From Anaerocolumna sp. (GTDB taxonomy: Bacteria > Bacillota > Clostridia > Lachnospirales > Lachnospiraceae), in NCBI GenBank assembly GCA_029256035.1, contig JAQSYR010000159.1, positions 1 to 5,635 of the forward strand: DNA of 5,635 nt. Direction: 5' to 3'. This document shows positions 1-5,151 of the stretch, one piece after another. The notes below the pieces were generated by a model. The model ran no database searches, was not told the DNA's origin, and worked only from the letters and a program-made list of their open reading frames with translations. The position numbers and the translations under genes are program-made. Numbering within the stretch: the first letter of the stretch is position 1; each line of letters opens with the position of its first letter.

Positions 1-26
1 AATACAGGACCCATGTCTCTTGCCAT
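1..26 (-). CDS. rpsD: 30S ribosomal protein S4, 5' end only (partial)
   Basis: Only the first eight codons are inside the window, reading MARDMGPV, after which the gene runs off the left edge. The identification rests on position (next after rpsK in the alpha operon), the MAR…GPV opening typical of S4, and a strong ribosome binding site AGGAGGT at 35-41, eight nucleotides before the ATG and directly after the rpsK stop. S4 is a primary binder of 16S rRNA in the 30S body and in several bacteria represses its own operon. The rest of the protein cannot be judged here, so a similar short basic start in another protein is not formally excluded. Confidence 0.8.
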
Positions 27-42
27 TGTTATTTACCTCCTA

Positions 43-444
43 TTAGACTCTTCTGCGTTTTGGTGGTCTACATCCGTTATGTGGAACTGGAGTAACATCT
101 TTAATACTAGTTACTTCGATACCACATGCCTGAAGTGCACGAATTGCAGCTTCTCTTCCTGAACCAGGACCTTTAACCATTACATCAACTGTTCTCAAAC
201 CATGTACTAAAGCTGCTTTTGCTGCAGTTTCAGCTGCCATCTGAGCCGCATAAGGAGTTGATTTTCTAGATCCTCTGAATCCTAAACCGCCAGCGCTTGC
301 CCAAGAAAGAGCATTGCCTTCTGCGTCTGTCAGAGTAACAATTGTATTATTAAAAGATGACTGAATATGTGCCTGTCCACGATCGACGTTTTTCTTGACA
401 CGTTTCTTAGCCACTTTTTTAGTTGTTGCTAACTTTTTAGCCAT
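43..444 (-). CDS. rpsK: 30S ribosomal protein S11
   Basis: This encodes a complete 133-residue S11, a component of the 30S platform that contacts 16S rRNA near the E site and the mRNA exit region. A lysine-rich N-terminal tail (about residues 1-20) is followed by the conserved core: AHIQSSFNNTIVT at about 25-37, the SWASAGGLGFRGSRKSTP block at about 47-64, and the family C-terminal signature TPVPHNGCRPPKRRRV at 118-133. Length matches the usual 129-133. The ATG at 444 is preceded by AGGAGGG at 453-459 with an 8-nt spacer. It lies 32 nt downstream of the rpsM stop, and its stop abuts the rpsD ribosome binding site, so the three genes are almost certainly cotranscribed. Unlike rpsM next door, nothing is missing. 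Confidence 0.97.
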   Translation of the reverse strand: MAKKLATTKKVAKKRVKKNVDRGQAHIQSSFNNTIVTLTDAEGNALSWASAGGLGFRGSRKSTPYAAQMAAETAAKAALVHGLRTVDVMVKGPGSGREAAIRALQACGIEVTSIKDVTPVPHNGCRPPKRRRV

Positions 445-476
445 TTGTCAAACCCTCCTATTGGATTTTAATTACC

Positions 477-593
477 TTATTTCTTCTTATTTGCAACCGT
501 ACGTTTCGGTCCTTTTCTTGTTCTTGCATTTGTTTTAAGTCCGATTTCAACACGTTTCTCTCTTGGTAAATCTACACCACTGATACGAGCCAT
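477..593 (-). CDS. rpsM: 30S ribosomal protein S13, internally deleted (38 aa)
   Basis: Both ends are unmistakably S13: MARISGVDLPREKRVEIGL (residues 1-19) and KTNARTRKGPKRTVANKKK (20-38). Intact S13 has about 121 residues; aligned from memory with the Bacillus protein, family positions of about 20-102 are absent, an in-frame loss of about 83 codons. The lost part is most of the globular helical domain and the long helix; the remainder is the first strand plus the basic tail that reaches the P-site tRNA. In intact ribosomes S13 sits in the 30S head and forms bridges to L5 and 23S rRNA. The ATG has GGAGGTGT at 603-610, and the stop TAA is followed 32 nt later by rpsK, so expression signals are intact. 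The product is unlikely to fold or work as normal S13. Identity is certain; whether the deletion is biological or an assembly error is open. Confidence 0.9.
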   Translation of the reverse strand: MARISGVDLPREKRVEIGLKTNARTRKGPKRTVANKKK

Positions 594-754
594 GTGCGTA
601 TTACACCTCCGTTGATTTTAATGAGAGTGATTCTATTTAGTATCATATGTAGTGACCCGCACGTACATAAGGTGAAATGCATACTTCCTGTCTCACTCTG
701 TTGTTTCATAATTTTCTTTTCCAATTAAAATAATAAAATAAATACTGTAATGAC

Positions 755-782
755 AACACTTCCGAGTGTTTCACTTAAGTGA
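755..782. repeat. Adjacent hairpin and 12-nt palindrome
   Basis: Two inverted repeats lie side by side: AACACT (755-760) and AGTGTT (765-770) around a TCCG tetraloop, then the perfect palindrome TCACTTAAGTGA at 771-782. Read on the minus strand, the hairpin is followed after about ten bases by a T/A-rich run (725-740), so a weak terminator or a structured leader element upstream of rpsM is possible. The palindrome could equally be a protein-binding site. The symmetry is certain; the function is not. Confidence 0.5.
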
Positions 783-965
783 GTTCACAAGTGCTCCATT
801 ACACAGCCGCTTTAAATTGTGACAAACAAAGAACCACTTTGTCTGCTGAATCCATGATAATGACATAGAATCAAAACACACCATTCTGGTCTGTTCACAA
901 TATCACAACTGCAAAAATGCAGATTGTAACACAGAAAGCAAGTGCTATTCTTATATAAAACAATG

Positions 966-990
966 GAAGTCAGCGAAACGCCCGACCTTC
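966..990 (-). terminator. Possible weak terminator or attenuator after rpmJ
   Basis: Nine bases after the rpmJ stop an imperfect hairpin can form on the minus strand: GAAGGTC (984-990) pairs with GACTTC (966-971) with one bulged base, and inside it GCG/CGC (979-981 with 973-975) closes a three-base loop. It is followed by CATTGTTTTATAT, a broken T-rich stretch rather than a clean U run. This could lower transcription into the rpsM part of the operon. The bulge, the unpaired middle and the poor T tract make it only a candidate. Confidence 0.3.
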
Positions 991-999
991 TATTGTATA

Positions 1000-1113
1000 T
1001 TAGCCTTGTCTTTGTTTGTGTCTAGGATTTTCACAGATAACTCTGATACTTCCCTTTCTTTTAATAATCTTACACTTTTCGCAGATTGGTTTTACTGATG
1101 ACCTTACTTTCAC
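1000..1113 (-). CDS. rpmJ: 50S ribosomal protein L36
   Basis: A 37-residue reading frame starts at GTG (1113) and encodes a complete L36, the smallest 50S protein, which binds 23S rRNA and stabilises its fold. It has the zinc-ribbon ligands C11, C14, C27 and H32 (PICEKCK, VICENPRH) and ends HKQRQG, as in zinc-binding L36. The GTG start is chosen because KVR follows directly, matching the family start, and because GAAAGGAGTG at 1121-1130 stands 7 nt upstream; no ATG is available nearby. Residue 5 is serine where proline is usual (MKVRPSV). The start lies inside the reading frame of the read-through infA, overlapping by 44 nt in another frame, which would not be so if infA ended at its normal place. 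L36 is often one of two paralogues in a genome, the other lacking zinc ligands. Confidence 0.95.
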   Translation of the reverse strand: MKVRSSVKPICEKCKIIKRKGSIRVICENPRHKQRQG

Positions 1114-1369
1114 AGTAATTCACTCCTTTCAAAAAAAGTCCGTCTATCATTATATTATCGCGCCAAATAATTCTTCCTTTTGTTAAATCATATGGAGATA
1201 ATTCTAAAGTTACTTTGTCGCCAGGTACAATTTTAATAAAATTCATACGAAGTTTTCCACTGATATGTGCCAGAACTTTGTGTCCATTTTCTAACTCAAC
1301 CTGAAACATTGCATTGGGTAATTTTTCAATTACGGTTCCTTCAATTTCTACTACATCTGTTTTTGACAT
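1070..1369 (-). CDS. infA: Translation initiation factor IF-1 with read-through C-terminus
   Basis: Residues 1-71 are a textbook IF-1: MSK…VEIEGTVIEKLPNAMFQV, LAHISGKLRMNFI, PGDKVTLELSPYDLTKGRI and the closing IIWRD. This is a single S1/OB-fold protein that occupies the 30S A site during initiation. The family normally ends at about residue 72 with K and stop. Here codon 72 is AAT and the frame continues for 27 unrelated residues to a TAA at 1070-1072, overlapping rpmJ. Deleting one base, the T complementary to position 1154, restores AAA TAA TGA TAG, that is WRDK followed by three stops in a row. The extension is therefore best explained by a one-base insertion; the natural gene would be about 1150-1369. 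The start is fixed by GGAGGTGA at 1374-1381. The KOW gene ends 34 nt upstream, as expected for the operon. Confidence 0.95.
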   Translation of the reverse strand: MSKTDVVEIEGTVIEKLPNAMFQVELENGHKVLAHISGKLRMNFIKIVPGDKVTLELSPYDLTKGRIIWRDNIMIDGLFLKGVNYCESKVISKTNLRKV

Positions 1370-1403
1370 ATTGTCACCTCCATGATTTAAGATATATAAT
1401 TAA

Positions 1404-1697
1404 TTACATATCTAAACTATCATCTTTACTTACACTTTTCTTAATTATTTTTATGGCTCTTTTTATTTCTTCATCGATTATCTTTTCATTATTCGCTACT
1501 TTTTTCATTAGATTTTCATCTGTATAATGAGTAAACTGAACATGTTTGATATTCTTCTTTTTAGGCTTATCCAGTGTCTTATAAATGCCATCCGCTAAAT
1601 ATACATATTCACCTTCAGCCTTTAGTATGACATAATATTCGCCTTTATCATGGCCAGCTTTAGCGATTACTATTCCTCCGAACTTGTATTCAAACAT
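1404..1697 (-). CDS. KOW-domain RNA-binding protein (L14e-like)
   Basis: A 97-residue basic protein starts at ATG 1697 with AAGGGAG just upstream (within 1703-1710). Residues 5-26, around GGIVIAKAGHDKGEYYVILK, form a KOW-type motif like the start of the L14e/L6e/L27e family. A lysine-rich segment (KPKKKNIKH, 44-52) follows, then a charged, probably helical C-terminus (about 60-97). Many Clostridia carry such a gene at exactly this place between map and infA, usually annotated as a KOW-domain RNA-binding protein. An rRNA or ribosome-associated role is likely from the fold and the neighbourhood, but its specific function is not known to me. A longer frame back to 1880 would run through map in another frame and lacks a site, so the inner start is preferred. 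It begins 46 nt after the map stop. Confidence 0.88.
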   Translation of the reverse strand: MFEYKFGGIVIAKAGHDKGEYYVILKAEGEYVYLADGIYKTLDKPKKKNIKHVQFTHYTDENLMKKVANNEKIIDEEIKRAIKIIKKSVSKDDSLDM

Positions 1698-1743
1698 AAT
1701 TTGCTCCCTTCTGAATGTTTTATCCTGATTCATATGGGTGTGA

Positions 1744-2499
1744 TTACTTACGTAAGGATAGTATCTCTGGCTCCCCATCTGTAATAAGAACCGTATTTTC
1801 ATAATGAGCTGATAAGGATCCGTCTTCGGTAACAACTGTCCAGTCATCATCTTCCCAGTAAACATCATAGCGTCCAGCATTTACCATAGGTTCAATAGCA
1901 AGTGTCATGCCGGCCTCCAACTTAAGTCCTCTTCTTTTTTGTCTGAAATTAGGTATCTGTGGTTCTTCATGAAGACTTGCACCGATACCATGACCAACTA
2001 AATCCCTAACAACAGAGAATCCATTGGACTCTACATAATCTTGAATTGCAGCTGATATCTCATGTAAATGATTGCCGGCTTTTGCATATTTCATACCTTC
2101 AAAAAAACTTTGCTCTGTTACTTCAATCAGCTTTTTTGCTTCTTTACTGATTTCACCTACAGCCCAGGTTCTTGCAGCATCCGATTGATATCCTTTATAA
2201 ATGACTCCTGCATCCAAACTGACAATATCTCCGTCTTGTAGATAAACTTTCTTATTAGGAATTCCATGTACTACTTGATCATTAATAGAAACACATACGG
2301 AAGCAGGAAAGCCGTTATAATTCAAAAACGAAGGGATACAGTTATAACTTCTAATTAATTCATCTGTCTTTTTATTAATTTCAAAGGTTGATATCCCAGA
2401 TTTTATATACCTGGCAAGTTCTTCATGGACAATGGCCAATATTCTGCCTGCCTCACGCATTATTTCTATTTCTCTTTCAGATTTTATTGTAACCGGCAT
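1744..2499 (-). CDS. map: Methionine aminopeptidase, type I
   Basis: A complete 251-residue cytosolic metallopeptidase that removes the initiator methionine from new proteins with small second residues. All pita-bread-fold catalytic residues are visible: metal ligands D96 (SLDAG), D107 (QSDAAR), H170 (VGHGIG), E203 (AIEPM) and E234 (HYENT), plus the substrate-side histidines H78 (VVHGIP) and H177 (SLHEEP). There is no N-terminal zinc-finger or SH3-binding extension, so it is the short bacterial type Ia form. The start MPVTIKSEREIEIM is normal; the AGGAG ribosome binding site at 2506-2510 overlaps the adk stop (TAGGAG), leaving only 9 nt between genes and suggesting translational coupling. Its place between adk and the KOW gene/infA is the usual one in Firmicutes. 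Confidence 0.98.
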   Translation of the reverse strand: MPVTIKSEREIEIMREAGRILAIVHEELARYIKSGISTFEINKKTDELIRSYNCIPSFLNYNGFPASVCVSINDQVVHGIPNKKVYLQDGDIVSLDAGVIYKGYQSDAARTWAVGEISKEAKKLIEVTEQSFFEGMKYAKAGNHLHEISAAIQDYVESNGFSVVRDLVGHGIGASLHEEPQIPNFRQKRRGLKLEAGMTLAIEPMVNAGRYDVYWEDDDWTVVTEDGSLSAHYENTVLITDGEPEILSLRK

Positions 2500-2508
2500 T
2501 TTTTACTC

Positions 2509-3156
2509 CTATTTCTTATTAAGCAACCTTTCAATGGCTGCAAATACTTCATCCATTTCCATTGTACCATCCACAACACCTAAGATTCCTTTTGATGAAT
2601 AGTACTCTATTAATGGCTTTGTCTGTTGATGATAAACATCCAGACGCTTTGCAACTGTTTCAGGTTTATCGTCATCTCTTAATACTAACTGACCTCCGCA
2701 AGCATCACAAATTCCCTCAGCCTTTGGTGGTATATTAACTATATGATACGTTCTTCCACAATTTACACACGCTCTTCTGCCTGCCATACGGTGAATGATG
2801 TTTGAATCAGGAACTTCTACGTTAATTGCAAAATCAATATTGGAACCATTTGCATTCAAAGCTATTCCTAAAGCTTCTGCCTGTGGTATGGTTCTAGGAA
2901 AACCATCTAATATATAACCTTTCGTACAATCTTCTTGTTCTAATCGATCTACGATAAGGTCAACTACTAATTCATCAGGAACCAGCAATCCTTGATCCAT
3001 ATATGTTTTAGCTTTTATTCCAAGTTCTGTTCCATTTTTTATGTTTGCCCTAAATATGTCACCTGTAGATATATGAGGAATACCGTATTTATCAGAAATT
3101 CTTTTTGCCTGTGTTCCCTTCCCCGCTCCAGGTGCACCTAACATAATAATTCTCAT
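2509..3156 (-). CDS. adk: Adenylate kinase, zinc-lid long form
   Basis: A 215-residue cytosolic nucleotide kinase catalysing ATP + AMP = 2 ADP. The P-loop GAPGAGKGT is at 7-15, the AMP-binding region includes STGDIFR (30-36), and DGFPRT lies at 84-89. The lid holds four cysteines, C130, C133, C150 and C153 (CVNCG, CDACGG), the structural zinc site common in Gram-positive bacteria. RRACVNCG contributes lid arginines, and RLDVYHQQT (171-179) carries the conserved catalytic-region arginine. The chosen start gives MRIIMLGAPG, the family beginning, with GGAG at 3163-3166; an upstream GTG at 3222 would add 22 residues with no family support. It lies 160 nt after secY and is coupled to map by an overlapping stop and ribosome binding site. 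Confidence 0.98.
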   Translation of the reverse strand: MRIIMLGAPGAGKGTQAKRISDKYGIPHISTGDIFRANIKNGTELGIKAKTYMDQGLLVPDELVVDLIVDRLEQEDCTKGYILDGFPRTIPQAEALGIALNANGSNIDFAINVEVPDSNIIHRMAGRRACVNCGRTYHIVNIPPKAEGICDACGGQLVLRDDDKPETVAKRLDVYHQQTKPLIEYYSSKGILGVVDGTMEMDEVFAAIERLLNKK

Positions 3157-3316
3157 TGTAAACTCCAATCTGTGCTTAACTGCACACAAATAATTTAAGT
3201 TAAACCAACCCTCTGTATACACGTTTTCCCCATACTAATACCTAATCTCCAATAGTATAATCTGCAAATGGCGGGGCTAAGCCCCGCCTCTGCAATATAT
3301 ACTAACAATATGTTCG
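3157..3316 (-). other. secY–adk intergenic region
   Basis: The 160 nt between the secY stop and the adk start hold a strong GC hairpin (3263-3294) and otherwise AT-rich DNA ending in the adk ribosome binding site. The first 50 nt after secY and the 100 nt before adk show no gene. TATACT on the minus strand near 3255 resembles a -10 box, but no acceptable -35 stands at the right distance, so I do not call a promoter. This is the longest gap between genes on the secY side of the window and is where transcript levels could be adjusted between the spc part and adk-map-infA. Confidence 0.6.
3263..3294. repeat. GC-rich perfect hairpin downstream of secY
   Basis: GGCGGGGC (3270-3277) and GCCCCGCC (3281-3288) are perfect complements around a three-base TAA loop. 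Outside them TGCA (3263-3266) and TGCA (3291-3294) can extend the stem across a small internal loop. The 8-bp all-GC stem stands out in AT-rich surroundings, 29 nt after the secY stop. On the minus transcript it is followed by ATTTGCAG, not a U run, so it is not a standard intrinsic terminator. It could protect the upstream mRNA 3' end, mark a processing site, pause polymerase, or be one copy of a dispersed short palindrome. Confidence 0.75.
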
Positions 3317-4645
3317 TTAATCGTTAAGGAATCCTTTGTAATGTCTTACTAACATCATAGATTCAATCTGTTTCATTGTTTCAAGAACAACACCAACTAC
3401 GATGATTAATGATGTACCACCAAAAGAAACCTGAGCGCCGAAAGCACCTGAGAAGAATATAGGAACTAGAGCCACAATTGTTAGACCTATTGCACCAATA
3501 AAAATTATATTATTTAATACTTTTGTCAAATATTCTGTTGTTGGTTTACCGGGACGAATACCTGGGATAAATCCACCTTGTTTTTTCATATTATTTGAAA
3601 TCTCAATAGGATTAAAGGTAACTGAAGTGTAAAAATATGCAAAGAATATTAATAATGCAATATATAAAATTACACCCAATGAGTACTTAAACTCACCCAT
3701 GTTATCGAAATTAAACCATTTGCTTTGATCTAGTAAATATAATAATTTTGGCCATATATATGCTCTCTCCGGTCCTACTCCAAAGAAAGAAGATATAACA
3801 ATCGGAAATTGCATTAAGGATCCAGCAAAGATGACAGGAATTACACCTGCAGTATTTACTTTTAATGGTATATGGGAAGACTGTCCTCCCACCATTTTTC
3901 TACCTTGTACTTTTTTCGCATATTGTACCGGAATTTTTCTCTGGCCATCTTGTAATAATAAAATAAATACAACCATAGCTACTACAATTAATATTATGAT
4001 AACTGCTGCTATTATAGCATTTACAACGCTTGATGCACCATAGATAAAATTCGTGTATAATTTCATGAAATCATTTGGCATTTGTGCTACGATATTAATT
4101 AATAATATAATTGAAATACCGTTTCCAACACCCTTTTCAGTAATTCTCTCACCTAACCACATTAAGAAAGCAGAACCAGCTGTAAAAGAAGCTGTAATAA
4201 CTGCTACATTAGCAAATGTAAGTCCACCTTCTAATATATTAGAGTTACCAAAACCAATTGCTAAAGCAATAGATTCAATAACTGCTAAACCAACCGTTAA
4301 ATAACGGCTGTATTCAGCAATTTTCTTTCTTCCATCTTCACCGTCTTTTTGAAGTTCTTCCAATTTAGGAATTGCTATGGTTAAAAGCTGCATAATAATG
4401 GAAGATGTAATATATGGTGAAATATTCAAAGCAAATATTGACATCTGTGTGAAAGAACCACCTGTTAAATTGTTTAAGAAACCGAAATTCGTCTGGAATC
4501 CAATCCATTGAGCAAAGTATTCTCTATCAATTCCAGGAACAGGAAGCAGGGAGCCAATTCTTACTATGATAAGTGCTACAAAAGTGTATAACAACTTACT
4601 TCTTATATCTTTAATCTTAAAAGCATTTCGGAACGTTTTAAACAT
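3317..4645 (-). CDS. secY: Preprotein translocase channel subunit SecY
   Basis: A complete 442-residue inner-membrane protein forming the protein-conducting channel of SecYEG, which works with SecA for secretion and with SRP/FtsY for membrane insertion. About ten hydrophobic segments are visible (roughly 19-37, 68-93, 113-134, 147-165, 176-193, 208-231, 264-283, 321-341, 376-397, 405-424). Family marks include RIGSLLPVPGID (29-40) at the end of TM1, QDGQRKIPVQYAKK (232-245) in the C4 loop, and the C5 loop KKQGGFIPGIRPGKPT (354-369), whose R364 belongs to the SecA/ribosome contact region. Length is normal. The start lies 3 nt after the rplO stop, and its ribosome binding site (GAGGTGA, 4654-4660) is inside the last codons of rplO, so the two are coupled; the rplO deletion leaves this site intact. 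Confidence 0.98.
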   Translation of the reverse strand: MFKTFRNAFKIKDIRSKLLYTFVALIIVRIGSLLPVPGIDREYFAQWIGFQTNFGFLNNLTGGSFTQMSIFALNISPYITSSIIMQLLTIAIPKLEELQKDGEDGRKKIAEYSRYLTVGLAVIESIALAIGFGNSNILEGGLTFANVAVITASFTAGSAFLMWLGERITEKGVGNGISIILLINIVAQMPNDFMKLYTNFIYGASSVVNAIIAAVIIILIVVAMVVFILLLQDGQRKIPVQYAKKVQGRKMVGGQSSHIPLKVNTAGVIPVIFAGSLMQFPIVISSFFGVGPERAYIWPKLLYLLDQSKWFNFDNMGEFKYSLGVILYIALLIFFAYFYTSVTFNPIEISNNMKKQGGFIPGIRPGKPTTEYLTKVLNNIIFIGAIGLTIVALVPIFFSGAFGAQVSFGGTSLIIVVGVVLETMKQIESMMLVRHYKGFLND

Positions 4646-4648
4646 ATC

Positions 4649-4933
4649 CTAAATCACCTCAGCATTTCCACCAAGAGCCTGAATTTTTAATTTATCTACG
4701 TTAATTCCGATTATCTCTTTTGTATTTCTGTTTGTAAATCCTCTTTTAGGTAAAATTCTGATTAATGGAGTCTGACCACCTTCAAAACCAACTCTAGGCG
4801 CTCCTGAACGAGCTTTCTGACCTTTGTGGCCTTTACCTGCAGTCTTACCATTTCCTGAACCATGTCCACGGCCTTTTCTAAAGTTTGCACTTTGTTTTGA
4901 TCCGTCAGCTGGTCTTAATTCTGATAAATTCAT
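4649..4933 (-). CDS. rplO: 50S ribosomal protein L15, internally deleted (94 aa)
   Basis: The N-terminal 82 residues are normal L15: MNLSELRPADGSK, the glycine- and lysine-rich GRGHGSGNGKTAGKGHKGQ (21-39), GFEGGQTPLIR (49-59), LPKRGFTN (61-68) and GINVDKL (76-82). They are joined directly to the last 12 residues, KIQALGGNAEVI. L15 is usually about 146 residues, so about 52 residues (family positions near 83-134) are missing in frame. The lost part is most of the C-terminal globular domain; the basic extension that threads into 23S rRNA remains. L15 is a late-assembly 50S protein. The start is fixed by AAGGAGGTGT (4938-4947), 23 nt after the rpmD stop, and the preserved 3' end carries the secY ribosome binding site. 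Identity is certain. Function is doubtful, and the cause, mutation or assembly error, is open. Confidence 0.92.
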   Translation of the reverse strand: MNLSELRPADGSKQSANFRKGRGHGSGNGKTAGKGHKGQKARSGAPRVGFEGGQTPLIRILPKRGFTNRNTKEIIGINVDKLKIQALGGNAEVI

Positions 4934-4956
4934 CCTTACACCTCCTTAAGCTTAAA

Positions 4957-5139
4957 TTATATCTCTTCGACCTTAACCAAATGTCTAACTTGGTCTACCA
5001 TTCCTCTTACTGCAGCGTTATCTGGCTGTTCTACTGTAGAATGAAGTTTACGAAGTCCTAAGGCTTCCACTGTTTTCTTGTGTTTAGGAATAGCGCCAAT
5101 TGTAGACTTTACTAAAGTTACTTTTAATTTATCTGCCAT
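4957..5139 (-). CDS. rpmD: 50S ribosomal protein L30
   Basis: A complete 60-residue L30, the short bacterial form of the L30/L7e family, which packs on 23S rRNA in the large subunit. The frame shows KLKVTLVKSTIGAIPKHKKT (4-23), the family core with the conserved TIG turn and basic loop, then LGLRKLHSTVEQPDN and a VRGMVDQVRHLVKVEE ending typical of L30. Length is normal and nothing is missing. Its ribosome binding site AGGAGGAG (5146-5153) overlaps the rpsE stop codon, indicating translational coupling with S5. The order rpsE-rpmD-rplO-secY is the standard spc operon order. Confidence 0.97.
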   Translation of the reverse strand: MADKLKVTLVKSTIGAIPKHKKTVEALGLRKLHSTVEQPDNAAVRGMVDQVRHLVKVEEI

Positions 5140-5151
5140 TTTTAGCTCCTC

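Larger units (their letters stand above)
594..999 (-). other. Gene-free spacer between rpmJ and rpsM
   Basis: About 406 nt hold no credible gene; the only short minus-strand frames lack good ribosome binding sites or overlap rpsM. It is the longest non-coding stretch here and could be a leader for the rpsM-rpsK-rpsD part of the operon. It contains an imperfect hairpin just after rpmJ (966-990), a small hairpin at 909-922, a perfect 12-nt palindrome at 771-782, a hairpin at 755-770, an AT-rich tract at 725-746, and a 7-nt inverted pair (624-630 with 693-699) ending about 14 nt before the rpsM ribosome binding site. The octamer GTTCACAA occurs twice on the plus strand (783-790, 893-900). A weak promoter-like pair reading rightward into rpsM is TTGTCA (751-756) and TATTAT (730-735) with a short 15-nt spacer. 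A regulatory leader is inference only. Confidence 0.5.

Noticed and set aside
572..709. 45-codon minus-strand frame overlapping the rpsM start
   Set aside because: Only a poor GGAAAAG precedes it, and it runs across the rpsM ribosome binding site and first codons in another frame.
771..884. 37-codon minus-strand frame between rpmJ and rpsM
   Set aside because: No ribosome binding site precedes the ATG, the composition is unremarkable, and its end runs through the 12-nt palindrome; it looks like a chance frame.
1267..1527. Plus-strand frame across infA and the KOW gene
   Set aside because: It is the antisense of two recognisable minus-strand genes and has no family resemblance; the hydrophobic look comes from AT-rich complement codons.
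1698..1880. Upstream extension of the KOW protein to a start at 1880 (158 residues)
   Set aside because: The added part overlaps the 3' end of map in another frame, has no ribosome binding site, and the KOW fold begins naturally at the inner ATG with AAGGGAG before it.
3157..3222. GTG start at 3222 adding 22 residues to adenylate kinase
   Set aside because: The family begins MRIIxLGxPGxGKGT, and GGAG is properly placed before the ATG at 3156; the added residues match nothing in the family.
3240..3262. Promoter for adk based on TATACT near 3255
   Set aside because: No reasonable -35 box is 16-18 nt upstream; the required position falls in the GC hairpin.
3263..3294. Classical rho-independent terminator after secY
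   Set aside because: The stem is strong, but the following bases on the transcript are ATTTGCAG rather than a U tract, and adk-map continue the operon.
3831..4304. Two plus-strand frames inside secY
   Set aside because: Both are antisense to a complete, well-recognised SecY and show no independent evidence of coding.
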